Of a stretch of DNA of 64,000 nucleotides, positions 25,112-36,642 are shown piece after piece. This stretch comes from Nissabacter sp. SGAir0207. GTDB lineage: Bacteria > Pseudomonadota > Gammaproteobacteria > Enterobacterales > Enterobacteriaceae. Numbering within the stretch: the stretch's first letter is position 1; every line of letters begins with the position of its first letter. The DNA is taken from the NCBI RefSeq assembly GCF_005491205.1, contig NZ_CP028037.1:310001-374000 (forward strand), in the 5' to 3' direction. The notes below the pieces were generated by a model. The model was given only the letters and a program-made list of their open reading frames with translations, made no database searches and was not told where the DNA came from. A program made the position numbers and the translations under genes.

Positions 25112-25687
25112 ATGGCAGTTTCACTGAAAAAAGGCGGCAACGTCTCCCTGACCAAAGAAGCCCCTTCCATGAAATCCGTGCTGTTCGGTCTGGGCTGGGA
25201 TGCCCGCCAGACCGATGGCAACGCCTTTGACCTGGACGCCTCGGCGTTCATCGTGGGCGAAGATGGCAAGGTGCTCTCTGATGCCAGCTTCATCTTCTTC
25301 AACAACAAAACCAGCGCTTGCGGCGGCGTGATCCACCAGGGTGACAACCGCACCGGCGAAGGCGCGGGCGATGATGAGCAACTGCTGATCCACCTGGATA
25401 AAGTGGATAGCGCCGCGAAGAAAGTGGTCTTTGCCGTGACCATCTATGAAGCGGATGAGCGCAAGCAGAACTTCGGTCAGGTCAGCAACGCCTTCATCCG
25501 TGCGGTCAACAACGATGACCAAACCGAACTGGCGCGTTATGACCTGTCAGAAGATGCCGCGACCGAAACCGCGATGATCTTCGGTGAACTTTATCGCCAC
25601 AATGACGAGTGGAAATTCAAGGCCGTGGGTCAGGGCTACGAAGGCGGCTTGTCTGCACTGGCGAAAAGCTTCGGCGTGAACGTCTAA
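25112..25687 (+). CDS. terE: TerE tellurium resistance protein
   Basis: 191 residues from the ATG at 25112 (AAAAGGAA upstream). TerD domain with [21 protein letters not shown] and [17 protein letters not shown]. It is the last gene of the operon. terF, often next in enterobacterial loci, is absent, since a terminator and a converging esterase gene follow immediately. Confidence 0.95.
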   Translation: MAVSLKKGGNVSLTKEAPSMKSVLFGLGWDARQTDGNAFDLDASAFIVGEDGKVLSDASFIFFNNKTSACGGVIHQGDNRTGEGAGDDEQLLIHLDKVDSAAKKVVFAVTIYEADERKQNFGQVSNAFIRAVNNDDQTELARYDLSEDAATETAMIFGELYRHNDEWKFKAVGQGYEGGLSALAKSFGVNV

Positions 25688-25700
25688 GTCTCCGCCTGAT

Positions 25701-25728
25701 AAAAAAGCCCGGCACTGCCGGGCTTTTT
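25701..25728. terminator. Bidirectional terminator between terE and the esterase operon
   Basis: AAAAAA, stem GCCCGGCA/TGCCGGGC with a tight loop, then TTTTT. It serves the ter operon on the + strand and the long leftward polysaccharide operon on the - strand. Confidence 0.9.
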
Positions 25729-25729
25729 G

Positions 25730-26938
<1,209 letters not shown>

Positions 26939-29137
26939 TTATTTTTGTAGGGTAAAGTCGATGTCATTGGCACCAAGCAGATTGCCCCACCGGTCATAGA
27001 GGCGGCTGGTCACCGTCACTGGCGCGCCGCCCTGTGGCACCGCACTGGCCGCCGCCAGCTTCACGCCGCTGTCAGCCGCCATATCCAGACGCTGTTCGCC
27101 CGCCGCCAATACCCGGTTATCCTGGGTAATCGTCCATGCCAGGCGCGCCTTCGGGTAAGCCTTCAGGGTGTCATTGATCGCCCACAGGTTGACCTTCCCG
27201 GCCGCGCCGCTTTTCCAGTTTAGCGTAACGGGTTCAATAGAGGGCAAAATTGGCTGATAGGCTTTCTGCAACGCGTAGTAGCCCAGTTTTGGCTGGCGGC
27301 GATAGTCCATCACCCCCCAGTTGATGGAGGGCCAGGTCTCGACGAACATAAACTGGAACAGCACGCTCACTGGCTGGTAGCGCTGGCGGCGATAGCTCTC
27401 GGCGGCGGTGCGCACGGAGTCAGCCTGATAGCGCTGGGTATTCTCGATAAAGGTCTGGATGGTTGGCCCGCGCTCGATTTTGGCGAACTGGAAGGTCTGC
27501 ACCGGCTGGAAATTGTGGTACTTCCAGATTGCCCAACCCGGATCGCCCGGCTGGGTGGTAGCTGGCCAGAGATCTTTCTCCGGGATGATGGTCTTTAGCG
27601 TCTCCAGATTCGGCAGTGCCTCCGCGCCAAACTCGGTGATGATGCCGTTCTTGGCCGGTTGCAGGAAGTCATTGATGGTGCCGAAATACCACCCCTGCCA
27701 GAAGTGCTCGGTGACGGATGACCACGGGTGCATGATGCGGGTAGTGTCCTGCGCCAGCGCATCCGCCACTTTCTGCGCCAGATTTTTGTTCATCTCTGGA
27801 TACCAGTCTGGGAAGCGTTTCTGCATCCAGAGTGAATCAAACGGCGGCTCATTCTGTCCGCCCCAGACAATGATCGACGGGTAGTTGCCATACTGCCGGA
27901 TGGCGTCGGTGGCCTGCCGCGCCGCCTCCTGCGCGAACTCTGGGCTGTCGTTATAGCCCCACTGCAACGGCATATCCTGCCAGATCAGCATTCCGCGCTC
28001 ATCCGCCAGCTCATACAGCTCGTGGCTGGCAATGTGCCCGTGCACACGAATGGCGTTGGCGTTCATCTCCTCCAGCAATTCCAGATCTTTCTCCCAGTCG
28101 GCGGGCTTCATGGCGCTCAGCCAGGAGGAGCCGATGTAGTTGGTGCCGCGCAGGAAGATGCGCTTGCCGTTAATCACCCAGCCGCCCTGCGCGGGTTTGA
28201 CGATCTGCCGCAGCCCGGTGCGGGTGGTGGTGCGGTCCATTACGCCAAGGTTGTCCGTCAGGCTGACCTCCACCTCATAAAGGTTGGGATCGCCATACCC
28301 TTTCGGCCACCACAGCGCCGCCCCCGCCATCGGCAGCGTCACCTGCAAGGATTGCGCGCCGCTGCGTTGGTAGGCCAGATTGACCGGCTGGTTGAAGGTG
28401 TAACTTTTGCCGGAGAAGTTATGCGGCTTGACGCGGATATGCAGCATCGCCGGGCGGTCGCGGTTGGTGCGGTAGTCAATCGCCAGCGTCAGCGCCGGGT
28501 GCGCCAGCCCCTGTTGCCACGCCGGGGTGGTCAGCACGTTGTCAATCACCGCGCCGCGGCTGATGTGCACGTCCACCGGTGCCCAGATGCCACCGGTATT
28601 GGCATCCTGCCCCTGTTTCGTCCAGGCCCCGCCGGGGCGGGCATCATGCTGCGAGAAGACCCCCTTGATCACGTTCTTATGCAGCGGCCAGGTGGAGTCC
28701 GGCGACTCGAAGGGGCTATCGACCCGCACCGCCAGTTGGTTGTCGCGCCGCGCCTCCTCGCTGATGTCGAGGGAGAAGCGCTGGAAGTAGCCGGTATGGC
28801 GGCCCACCGGGCGCTGGTTGAGCCAGGCATCGGCATGGTAATCCACCCCCTTGAACACCAGCGTCGCCATGTTGTCCGGGCGCAGCGGCGGCAAGGAGAA
28901 CTGGGTGCGATACCAGAGCGCCCCTTGATGATCCAGCCCGGCGACATACCAGTTGGCCGGCACGCGCAGGGACTGCCACTGGCCATCGTCGGCGCGCCAC
29001 CCGGCCAGCGCGGGATCGTTGGCGTCATGCACCCGCCACTTGCCGGCCAACGACTGGGTGGACGGGCCGTGGGCGGTGCGATCGGCGCACCCGGCCAGCA
29101 ACAGCAGGGCGCCAGCGGCGACCAGTAACCTTTTCAT
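26939..29137 (-). CDS. GH2 family glycosidase lipoprotein (beta-mannosidase/beta-galactosidase-like)
   Basis: 732 residues. Lipoprotein signal with lipobox LLAGC (Cys17). Jelly-roll domain (about 30-190: [33 protein letters not shown]), Ig-like domain, then a TIM barrel (about 320-610). Acid/base Glu is in WGGQNEPPF and the nucleophile Glu in [10 protein letters not shown]. Periplasmic or outer-membrane location is expected. Its start overlaps the histidine kinase stop by 4 bp. It likely trims or edits the polymer made by the adjacent synthase; sugar specificity cannot be told. Confidence 0.87.
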   Translation of the reverse strand: MKRLLVAAGALLLLAGCADRTAHGPSTQSLAGKWRVHDANDPALAGWRADDGQWQSLRVPANWYVAGLDHQGALWYRTQFSLPPLRPDNMATLVFKGVDYHADAWLNQRPVGRHTGYFQRFSLDISEEARRDNQLAVRVDSPFESPDSTWPLHKNVIKGVFSQHDARPGGAWTKQGQDANTGGIWAPVDVHISRGAVIDNVLTTPAWQQGLAHPALTLAIDYRTNRDRPAMLHIRVKPHNFSGKSYTFNQPVNLAYQRSGAQSLQVTLPMAGAALWWPKGYGDPNLYEVEVSLTDNLGVMDRTTTRTGLRQIVKPAQGGWVINGKRIFLRGTNYIGSSWLSAMKPADWEKDLELLEEMNANAIRVHGHIASHELYELADERGMLIWQDMPLQWGYNDSPEFAQEAARQATDAIRQYGNYPSIIVWGGQNEPPFDSLWMQKRFPDWYPEMNKNLAQKVADALAQDTTRIMHPWSSVTEHFWQGWYFGTINDFLQPAKNGIITEFGAEALPNLETLKTIIPEKDLWPATTQPGDPGWAIWKYHNFQPVQTFQFAKIERGPTIQTFIENTQRYQADSVRTAAESYRRQRYQPVSVLFQFMFVETWPSINWGVMDYRRQPKLGYYALQKAYQPILPSIEPVTLNWKSGAAGKVNLWAINDTLKAYPKARLAWTITQDNRVLAAGEQRLDMAADSGVKLAAASAVPQGGAPVTVTSRLYDRWGNLLGANDIDFTLQK

Positions 29138-31860
29138 GGCGTCTCCTTAATCTGTGTCAGGGCATCATTCACGCGCTGGCACAATGTATCCAGTTGGCTA
29201 TCCAGCGTCGCCATTGCGGCGGTGTCATCGGCTTCGGCCGCCTGCTCCAGCTGGCCGAGCGCCTGTACCAGCTTCTCGCAGGCAAAGGTGGCGGCCTCGC
29301 CCTTCATTTTGTGCGCGTTGCGTTTGACGGCATCATTGTCATGCTGCGCCACGCCCCGGTGCAGGTTGTCGAGCAGCACCGGAATATCCAGCAGGAACAT
29401 GCCGATCAACTCCACCAGCAACTCTTTATCGTGGCCAACCCGCTCCAGCATCAGCGCATAATCGACCGCCTCGGCCGGGTCATTCGCCGCCACGGGGGCC
29501 GCTGGCGCTGGCGCGCCCTGCTGACTGGCCATCACGCGGGCAATTTCGGTCGAAAGCGCATCCAGCATTACCGGCTTGGCGATGTAGCCATCGAAGCCAT
29601 TCTCCAGACAGTATTCGCGGTCGCCCTGCATGGCATGGGCGGTCATCGCAATGATCGGGAAGTGGTGCGGCGGGGTGGCGAACGCCTCACGCTGGCGCAG
29701 GATCTGGGTGGCCTTCTGCCCATCCATCTCCGGCATTTGCAGATCCATCAGGATCAGGTCGTACTCCTGCCGGGCACTCATCTCCAGCGCCTCCAGCCCA
29801 TTGTTGGCAATATCCGCCTGATGGCCCAGCTTACCGAGGAAGTGCACGGCCAGTTTCTGGTTCACTAGATTGTCCTCCGCCAGCAGGATGCGGTATTGCT
29901 GGCCCTGTGGCGCAGGCGCGGCGACCGGCGGCGCGGCCGGGGCCACTGGCGCGACGGTAGCGGGCGCGCCGGGCGCCAGCGTCTGCACGATGGCGCTGAA
30001 CAGCTCATTCTGGTCTACCGGCTTGTTGAGGAAGTGCACGACGCCAATCTTCTTCAGCACCGCCGTGTCCATGTAGCGCCCCATCGAACTGAGCATAATC
30101 AGCTTGCTGTGGCGCAACTCCGGCGTGGAGGTGATCTCCAGCGCCAGCGTCATGCCATCCATGTCCGGCATCTGGGCATCGAGCAGGATCAGCGGGAAGT
30201 CCGGCGAAATCTCGAGCGCATCCAGCGCCGCCTGGCCGCTGCTAAAGGTGAAAGGTTGCAGCCCCATATTGCGCAGCATCTCCTGCATCAACCGCAGGTT
30301 GGTCTGGTTGTCATCCACTACCGCGATGCGCGTGCCCTTAATGACCGCGGGTACGTGGGTCGGCCCGGTTGTTTGCGGCACTTTTTTCAGCACCGGCAGG
30401 GCGAAGAAGAAGGTACTGCCGCTGCCGGGCGTGCTGGCGACGCGCAGTTCGCCGCCGAGCATCTCTACCAACCGGGCGGAGATGGTCAGGCCAAGGCCGG
30501 TGCCGCCATATTTGCGGGTGGTGGAGGTGTCGGCCTGACTGAAGGACTCAAAGATCAGCCGCTGCTTCTCTGGCGGGATGCCGATGCCGGTATCCTTCAC
30601 CTCGAAGGAGAGCTGCTGGGCGGCGATGCCGGGGGTGATGCTCATCACCACCTCGCCCTCGTGGGTGAACTTCAGCGCGTTGCTGACCAGATTGGTCAGC
30701 ACCTGTCGCAGCCGCACCGAGTCGCAGTAGATGTACTCCGGGATGCCGGGCGCGACATCCACCAGCAACTCGATGCCCTTTTCGGTCGCCTTTGGCATCA
30801 GCGGGCGCATGATCCCTTGCAGGAAGGGGCGCAGCGCGAACTCCTCCATATCCAGCGTGATCTTGCCAGCCTCAATCTTGGAGAAGTCGAGGATGTCATC
30901 AATCACCTTCAGCAACACGCGGGCGGAGCTATGGGCCATGGTGATGTAGTCGCGCTGCTCGGGCGTCAGTTCGGTGTCGAGGCAGAGCTGGGTCATGCCG
31001 AGGATGCCATTCATCGGCGTACGGATCTCATGGCTCATGTTGGCGAGGAACGCGCTCTTGGCCTGGCTGGCGGCTTTCGCCATCTCCACTGCCTGCAACG
31101 AGGCGGCCTCCGCCTTTTTGCGCTGGGTGATGTCCTGCATGGTGCCGATCACCCGCCCGATGCCGCCGTCGTTGGCGAGGCTGATCACCTGTCCGAGCAG
31201 CAGGAACCAGCGGTACTGCTGGTCGCTGTGCAGGATGCGCAGTTCACACTCAAACACCGCCATCCGGTCGGTGCCCGCCTCTTTTAACAGGCGGGCGGCG
31301 GTGGGCAGGTCATCCGGGTGGATCAACCCGCGCCAGTCATCAGAGCGGTACTTCCAGCTGCGGCGCGGGTAGCCCAGCAGCATCAGCAGCGCGTCATTGA
31401 CCTGCACCAGATCCTGCAAATAGTCCCAGTCCCAGATGCCGATGTGGGTCGCCTCGGCAGCGAGGATAAAGTCGTCATGCAGCTGGTTGCGGGAGGCGAG
31501 GATGTCAGCGAAATGGGTGACGTCGGTATGCAAACTGACAATGCCGCCGTCCGGGGTGCGGTTATGCTGCACGAACACCGTACGCCCCGGCAGCTTGCGG
31601 ATCTCAAAGTGGTTATCAACCCGGCAGCGCTCGGTCAGTACGGCGGCCAGCGCCCCCTGATCGGCAATCTCGGAGATGTAACCAGAGGTGATGAATGCCT
31701 CAATCAGGGCAGGGAGCGGCGTGCCGCGTACCATCAGATCCTTGACCGCCGGATAGTAGTCCAGCGCCTGTTCGTTGAAGGCGACCAGCCGCTCCTCGGC
31801 ATCGTAAATCATGATCGCGGCATTGATATGGTCCAGCGCCGCAAAGATGGCATTTTTCAT
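29134..31860 (-). CDS. Hybrid sensor histidine kinase (PAS-PAS-HisKA-HATPase-REC-REC-HPt)
   Basis: 908 residues without obvious membrane helices, so cytoplasmic. The first about 110 residues form a PAS-like domain, and a second PAS/PAC lies at about 140-255. H-box [19 protein letters not shown] (about 270-288), HATPase with [11 protein letters not shown] and [11 protein letters not shown]. First REC has [13 protein letters not shown], second [16 protein letters not shown], and the C-terminal HPt has [12 protein letters not shown]. It overlaps the globin-like gene by 4 bp at the start and the GH2 gene by 4 bp at the end. The next acceptor could be the RR-PP2C protein encoded at 41131; this is inference. 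Confidence 0.92.
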   Translation of the reverse strand: MKNAIFAALDHINAAIMIYDAEERLVAFNEQALDYYPAVKDLMVRGTPLPALIEAFITSGYISEIADQGALAAVLTERCRVDNHFEIRKLPGRTVFVQHNRTPDGGIVSLHTDVTHFADILASRNQLHDDFILAAEATHIGIWDWDYLQDLVQVNDALLMLLGYPRRSWKYRSDDWRGLIHPDDLPTAARLLKEAGTDRMAVFECELRILHSDQQYRWFLLLGQVISLANDGGIGRVIGTMQDITQRKKAEAASLQAVEMAKAASQAKSAFLANMSHEIRTPMNGILGMTQLCLDTELTPEQRDYITMAHSSARVLLKVIDDILDFSKIEAGKITLDMEEFALRPFLQGIMRPLMPKATEKGIELLVDVAPGIPEYIYCDSVRLRQVLTNLVSNALKFTHEGEVVMSITPGIAAQQLSFEVKDTGIGIPPEKQRLIFESFSQADTSTTRKYGGTGLGLTISARLVEMLGGELRVASTPGSGSTFFFALPVLKKVPQTTGPTHVPAVIKGTRIAVVDDNQTNLRLMQEMLRNMGLQPFTFSSGQAALDALEISPDFPLILLDAQMPDMDGMTLALEITSTPELRHSKLIMLSSMGRYMDTAVLKKIGVVHFLNKPVDQNELFSAIVQTLAPGAPATVAPVAPAAPPVAAPAPQGQQYRILLAEDNLVNQKLAVHFLGKLGHQADIANNGLEALEMSARQEYDLILMDLQMPEMDGQKATQILRQREAFATPPHHFPIIAMTAHAMQGDREYCLENGFDGYIAKPVMLDALSTEIARVMASQQGAPAPAAPVAANDPAEAVDYALMLERVGHDKELLVELIGMFLLDIPVLLDNLHRGVAQHDNDAVKRNAHKMKGEAATFACEKLVQALGQLEQAAEADDTAAMATLDSQLDTLCQRVNDALTQIKETP

Positions 31861-32315
31861 GGTGTGGTTCCTGGGACTGCCGGCGGCGCGATGACGTGGA
31901 ACAGCTCCGCCTGCCGCCGCACATACTCAAGGCCGGGGGCGATCACCATCGCCCAGGCGGTGATGATCTCCTCGTCACAGTCAGGATCGAGCCGCCGCAC
32001 CGTCTCCAGAATCGCTCGCCGCCAGTGGGCGTAGAACGCTGGCGGCAGCTTGATCCCCTCTGCATCCTGGGTGCGCGAGATATTGATCAGGTAGTTGGAG
32101 ACATTGTGGGTGCTGGAGACCGACAGCATGTAGAAGAAGGTCTTGTAGACAATCTTGCGGATGCGCGCCTCATCCTGCTCCAGGAAGGTGGCCTCGATCT
32201 CGGCGGTGCTGTGGATGAACAGTTGGTAGAAGTGGTTGAAAAAACGCTCCCCGTTATCACTGTCCGTAATGCGTGCGTAGCTGTCATTGAAAACGGCATC
32301 ATAGGAGAAACTCAT
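31857..32315 (-). CDS. Globin-fold sensor-like protein lacking the usual proximal His
   Basis: 152 residues from the ATG at 32315 (ATGA overlap with the DUF3131 gene upstream). The helical pattern fits a globin: [20 protein letters not shown] (helices B-C), [15 protein letters not shown] (E), [17 protein letters not shown] (G) and [18 protein letters not shown] (H). Where globins carry H-x-x-x-G before helix G, this has Q-D-A-E-G (Gln83), so heme binding by the standard ligand is doubtful. RsbR-type non-heme globins in stressosomes provide a precedent. It is coupled to the hybrid kinase gene and probably feeds a signal into it. Confidence 0.6.
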   Translation of the reverse strand: MSFSYDAVFNDSYARITDSDNGERFFNHFYQLFIHSTAEIEATFLEQDEARIRKIVYKTFFYMLSVSSTHNVSNYLINISRTQDAEGIKLPPAFYAHWRRAILETVRRLDPDCDEEIITAWAMVIAPGLEYVRRQAELFHVIAPPAVPGTTP

Positions 32316-33712
32316 GGCTGTTGTCCTCCGGGTTTGCGCTCCTGCGGCATGCACAAGCGGGGTGGGTTAAAGACATCGCTCAGGCGGGTATTGAAGTAGC
32401 TCTCCTGCGGCACGCTGCGGATCAGTGGGCCATAGTTGTGCTTGTAGAACAGCGCCTCCAGCACCATCGCATTGGTGGTCAGGGTGATCATGCGGTTGTA
32501 GCCGCCGGTGGCCTCAAAACGCCCCTCATACCAGCCGCGCTGGTTGTCGCGCGTCAGGCGGGTCATGGTCATCAGCGCGTCGGTGAAGTCGCTCTTCCAC
32601 AGTACCCAGAGGCCGAATACCGCCCGCGTGGAGACCAGCGCCCGCGTCGGGTAGTAGTTGCCGTTGTCGCCCAGCGTGTTCCAGGCGTAGCCGTTGCCGA
32701 AAATGGTGTCGTAGATATGCCACGGCTCGGCGTTGAGGTTGAACTCATCACGCGCCGTCAGCACCTTCTCCTTCTGCCAGCGCTGCTCCTGCACGCGGTA
32801 GATATTCTGCGCCCGCTTCTGCTGCATGGTGAGCAGGGTGGCGTCCTGGCCCGGCGTCTGCCAGGCGTACTCCAGCCCGCCCAGCACGTAGGGGGTGTTG
32901 GTCACCACCGCTGGCGTGTAGGTGGTGCGCGGGTCGCGGGCATCGACATCAATCGCGATGCCATCGACAATCACCGACTGGTAGGGCGGCGTCACCGAAC
33001 GCGCCGAGGGGAAGCCCCACAGGCTGAGCGCCGCCGCGCCATACTCGCTGTAGCCGAGCCGCCCTTCTGGCTGCGGCATCAATTTGCCGTCCCGCATCCC
33101 GCCGCGCAGCAGCTGTCCCTTGTCATCCACCACGTTGCAGAAGTTCCAGCGCATGATCACCCGGTCGAGGTACTCGCTGTAGGCGGGGTGCCAGAGCGCC
33201 ACGATGCGCAAGCCGGTCATCAGCCGGGCGATGTCCTGCGCCGACCAGCCGAGGATCGCCGGTTTGTTGCTGTAGTTGACCATGGTGGCATTGCTGGTGT
33301 TGTAGAGCAGGTTCGGCGTTTTCAGGTTGGTCAGCGGTAGCTGGTTCAGCGTCGCCAGCAGCCGGGTGAGCCGGTCGTCAAACTCCACCTCATCAATCAG
33401 CGCCAGCTGGCGCGCCGCCGTCAGGGCGATCAGCGAGTCGCCAATCTGCCATAGGTTGGTGACTGGCCGGTTGTCGCTGGCGTTGATCAGGCCGGTGCCG
33501 CTTTGGGTATTGTTCTTGAAGTAGCGCCAGGCCACCTCTGCCCACTGGCGCTCCTCCGCCGTCAGTTCGCCCATCCGCCCCGGATAGTGCCACGCGCCGC
33601 TGCGCAGATAGCGGCCGCCCTGGCTCTCCTGAAAAGAGGAGAAGACCAGCGCGATCGCCACCGCGATCAGTAGCAACAGGCCAAGCCTGATCAGGCTTAC
33701 GGTTTTAAGCAT
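32312..33712 (-). CDS. DUF3131 protein, third paralogue
   Basis: 466 residues. One N-terminal membrane segment (LIRLGLLLLIAVAIALVFSS), then an exported alpha/alpha-barrel-like DUF3131 domain: WAEVAWRYFKNNTQSGTGLINASDNRPVTNLWQIGDSL, then EGRLGYSEYGAAALSLWGF and the late block GRFEATGGYNRMITLTTNAMVLEALFYK. The triad of Asn, Trp and Asp at the start of the domain and the GRLGYSEY motif are shared with the next two genes. DUF3131 proteins accompany glucan synthases and may be glycosidases or polymer-binding factors. It overlaps the upstream paralogue by 16 bp. Confidence 0.8.
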   Translation of the reverse strand: MLKTVSLIRLGLLLLIAVAIALVFSSFQESQGGRYLRSGAWHYPGRMGELTAEERQWAEVAWRYFKNNTQSGTGLINASDNRPVTNLWQIGDSLIALTAARQLALIDEVEFDDRLTRLLATLNQLPLTNLKTPNLLYNTSNATMVNYSNKPAILGWSAQDIARLMTGLRIVALWHPAYSEYLDRVIMRWNFCNVVDDKGQLLRGGMRDGKLMPQPEGRLGYSEYGAAALSLWGFPSARSVTPPYQSVIVDGIAIDVDARDPRTTYTPAVVTNTPYVLGGLEYAWQTPGQDATLLTMQQKRAQNIYRVQEQRWQKEKVLTARDEFNLNAEPWHIYDTIFGNGYAWNTLGDNGNYYPTRALVSTRAVFGLWVLWKSDFTDALMTMTRLTRDNQRGWYEGRFEATGGYNRMITLTTNAMVLEALFYKHNYGPLIRSVPQESYFNTRLSDVFNPPRLCMPQERKPGGQQP

Positions 33713-35283
33713 GACATCGCCACCGGAGGCAGTTTGATCGGCGCATCCTCATTCTGGCAGGCCGCGCATTTACAGGACTGGCAGGATGGCTCGGTACGCT
33801 GCGCCACGCCGGTCTGCTCACACCAGTTCTTCACGCCGGGCGTGGAGCTGATGAAGGGCCGGTTGCGTTTGGTGTTGTTCTCCTCGAAGGCATCCACCAG
33901 ACGCTTCTCCCACAGCGAGGGCGCGAAGTCGTGCGCCTTCGGCTTGTCGGTATTGAACTTCAGCAGGCGACCCTCCTGTTTGTAGAGCAGCGCCTCCAGC
34001 ATGATGCCGTTGTTGTTGCCGGTGAACTCGCGGATTGGGCCGTCGCCGTTCTCGTAGATCCCCTCGTAGTAGCCCAGTCCCTTCTCATTGGCGTTCTCAA
34101 TGGTATCCAGCAGCCGGTCGGTATAGGCCGAATCCCACAGCACCCACATGCCGAGCGCCGCTTTCAGCGAGATGGCGGAAACTTCCGGCACATATTTGCC
34201 CTTGTCGGTGATGGTGTTCCAGTTGAAGCCATCAGAGAAAACCGTGTCATAAACGAAGTAGGGCGCTTTATCGAGCTGGTGTTCCGAGCGGGCGGTCAGC
34301 ACCCCGGTGATCAGGTAGCGGTTCTCCTGTGCCTGATAGACACGGTCGGCAAAGTTTTTCATCCACGGGTGGGAGAACTCATTGACCCGATCCTCGCGGT
34401 CATCTGACTTGTCCCAGCCCATCTCCAGACCGTGCAGCAGGTAGGATTCGGTCACCACATAGTTGTGTTGGCTGGTCAGGCGCGGGTCGCGGGTGTCATA
34501 GGGCACCAGCACGCAGTAGATATTCGCCAGCGAGTAAGGCTCCGGCCGGGAGCCTTGGCAGGTCTTGAAGCCCCAGAGCTGGTAGCCCGCCGAGGCGTAC
34601 TCCTCATACCCTAGTCGCCCCTCCTGCACATAGACCGGCTTCTTGTCCGGGCCGACGTAAGCGCCAAACAGGGTGCCGCAGTCATCCACCGTGTGGGTGA
34701 AGTCCCAGCCCAGCACGATGTTGTCGATGCTGTTGCCATACTCCGGGTAGCGCTCCTTGACGATCTTGAGCCACAGCAACATGCGGCCGATGTCCAATGC
34801 AGAGAAGCCGATGTCGCCCGGTTTGTTCAGGTAGTTCACCTTCTGCGCGGTGATGGTGTTGTAGGCCTTGTTTGGCATCTCGTTCTGGAAGAGCACCAGC
34901 GTGTTGAGCGTTTTGAGCAGCTTGATCATGCGCTGGTCAAACTCGGCCTTGTCGATGATCTTCAGTTCGCGCGCCGCCACCAGCGCGCCGATATAGGAGC
35001 CGGTATCCCACATGGTGGTGGAGGGGTATTTGTTTACCGCGTTCACCAGCCCGGTGGTGGGCTGGTAGTTGGCGACGAAGTATTGCCAGGCATTGACGGC
35101 AATGGCCCGCTCGCGCGGCGTCAGTTCGCCGTGGCGCACCGGGTAGTGCTGCGACGGCAATTCAGTGGTGGCGGCCTGCACGCCGCCCGCCAGCAGCCAC
35201 AGCGCTGCCAGCATGGCCAGCCATGCCAGCCAGCGCCGCGCCGGGCGGGCAGCAGAAGAGACAGTGGCGGACGATGGTCTCAT
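33697..35283 (-). CDS. DUF3131 protein, second paralogue (Cys-rich tail)
   Basis: 528 residues. A signal peptide (WLAWLAMLAALWLLAGGVQA) is followed by a DUF3131 domain: YFVANYQPTTGLVNAVNKYPSTTMWDTGSYIGALVAARE, EGRLGYEEYASAGYQLWGF and GLGYYEGIYENGDGPIREF. The C-terminus is unusual, with a Cys cluster CQSCKCAAC at about 506-514 and further Cys residues near the end, perhaps disulfide-bonded or metal-binding in the periplasm. It is coupled by ATGA to the first paralogue. Function unknown beyond association with the GT2. Confidence 0.8.
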   Translation of the reverse strand: MRPSSATVSSAARPARRWLAWLAMLAALWLLAGGVQAATTELPSQHYPVRHGELTPRERAIAVNAWQYFVANYQPTTGLVNAVNKYPSTTMWDTGSYIGALVAARELKIIDKAEFDQRMIKLLKTLNTLVLFQNEMPNKAYNTITAQKVNYLNKPGDIGFSALDIGRMLLWLKIVKERYPEYGNSIDNIVLGWDFTHTVDDCGTLFGAYVGPDKKPVYVQEGRLGYEEYASAGYQLWGFKTCQGSRPEPYSLANIYCVLVPYDTRDPRLTSQHNYVVTESYLLHGLEMGWDKSDDREDRVNEFSHPWMKNFADRVYQAQENRYLITGVLTARSEHQLDKAPYFVYDTVFSDGFNWNTITDKGKYVPEVSAISLKAALGMWVLWDSAYTDRLLDTIENANEKGLGYYEGIYENGDGPIREFTGNNNGIMLEALLYKQEGRLLKFNTDKPKAHDFAPSLWEKRLVDAFEENNTKRNRPFISSTPGVKNWCEQTGVAQRTEPSCQSCKCAACQNEDAPIKLPPVAMSCLKP

Positions 35284-36641
35284 GGGAGTACTCCTTTATT
35301 CCGATCGTTCATCGGCATGGATGAAGGGGGGACGCAGGCCAGGCATAACAGTTGTCCATGCGCGATATAACTGAGGCTCTCCAACACCACCGCATTGGTG
35401 TCGGCGCTAATAATCTGGTTCACCGCCTGATTGCCGCTGTAGCCCTCATACCACCCTTTGCCCGGTGCCAGCAGCGGGACGGCCTGCGTGCGCAGGGTTT
35501 CGCTCCAGGCGTTGCGGAACAGCGCGTACCAGCCAAAGGCGGAGCGGGTGGAGAGGATGCGCGGCGGCGGCAGGTCGCTGCGCTGTACGGTGGCGTCCTG
35601 CACCGGCTGCTGGCCGGGCAGGTTGGCGATAAAGTCGGGTGCCTGTTCGGCGTAGTCGGTATTTACCGAGGTGTAGTTGCCGGTGGCCTTATAGAGCCGT
35701 TGCTGGATGCGCACGATGCGCCAGGCGAACTCGGCACTACGGCTGTCAAAGCCCATCTCCAGCCCGGTCAGCACATAGGGCAGGGTGATGATGGTGGGCG
35801 CCTCCTGATCAACGCCGCGGCGGAAGCCGTCGCTGGGGATGGCGTAACCATCAATCTGCACCAGCTTGACCCCCTCCGGCGGCTGGGTCACCGCGATGCC
35901 AGCGGAGGGGCTGACCATGCGCAGCGTGCCAGCGGTGTAGAGGCGGAAACCATAGCCGCTGCGGTTGGTGTTGGCCCCCAGATCCCAGTGGGCGACCTGG
36001 ATGCTGGTGGCGGTGGCGGGCGTGCTGCTCTCAAACAGGCTGTTGAGGTTCCACTGCGCCAGCACCTCCTGCACCTGTGCGGCGTGGTAGGGGTAGCGCC
36101 ACATCAGCACGGTGAGTGGTACCAGCAGCCGCCCCATGTCCACCGCCGGGGTGGTGGGGGCCTCGGTATCGGCCGGGTCGCGCAGCAGCTCCAGCGTCTG
36201 GGTCTGGTACCAGTTGCCCGGTACGCCAGAGGGCAGCAGCGGCAGCAGGCTCAGGGCGGTCAGCGCCTTGGAAATCCGCTGGTCAAACTCCTCCGCTGTG
36301 ACAATGTCGAGCTGGCGGGCGGCGATCAGCGCCATCAGGTAACTGCCGGTGTCCCACAGCGAGGTGTAGGGGCGCTGGTCTTGGGCGTTCGCCAGCCCGG
36401 TCAGCTGGGTATTGTTGGCGAAGTATTGCCACGCGACGCGCGCCCACACCGCCTCATCAAAGGTCAGGTCGCGCTGCTGGGGCAGCGGCGGGAAATCCTT
36501 GCTCAGGGTATAGCCCGCTTTCTCCTCGACCACCGGCGGCATGTGTTTCTCCACATAGAGCACGATGCCAAAGCCAATCAGGAAACCGAGCAGGATGGTG
36601 ACATAACTGCGGGCCGGCAACAGGCTCTCTTTCCATGACAT
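35280..36641 (-). CDS. DUF3131 protein, first paralogue
   Basis: 453 residues from the ATG at 36641, chosen for GAGGG 8 nt upstream; an in-frame ATG at 36662 overlaps the GT2 gene and lacks a ribosome-binding site. N-terminal anchor SYVTILLGFLIGFGIVLYV, then WARVAWQYFANNTQLTGLANAQDQRPYTSLWDTGSYLMALIAAR, YGFRLYTAGTLRM in place of the GRLGYxEY motif, and KGWYEGYSGNQAVNQIISADTNAVVLESL. The most divergent of the three. It follows the GT2 stop at once, so synthase and DUF3131 proteins are co-expressed. Confidence 0.78.
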   Translation of the reverse strand: MSWKESLLPARSYVTILLGFLIGFGIVLYVEKHMPPVVEEKAGYTLSKDFPPLPQQRDLTFDEAVWARVAWQYFANNTQLTGLANAQDQRPYTSLWDTGSYLMALIAARQLDIVTAEEFDQRISKALTALSLLPLLPSGVPGNWYQTQTLELLRDPADTEAPTTPAVDMGRLLVPLTVLMWRYPYHAAQVQEVLAQWNLNSLFESSTPATATSIQVAHWDLGANTNRSGYGFRLYTAGTLRMVSPSAGIAVTQPPEGVKLVQIDGYAIPSDGFRRGVDQEAPTIITLPYVLTGLEMGFDSRSAEFAWRIVRIQQRLYKATGNYTSVNTDYAEQAPDFIANLPGQQPVQDATVQRSDLPPPRILSTRSAFGWYALFRNAWSETLRTQAVPLLAPGKGWYEGYSGNQAVNQIISADTNAVVLESLSYIAHGQLLCLACVPPSSMPMNDRNKGVLP

Positions 36642-36642
36642 A

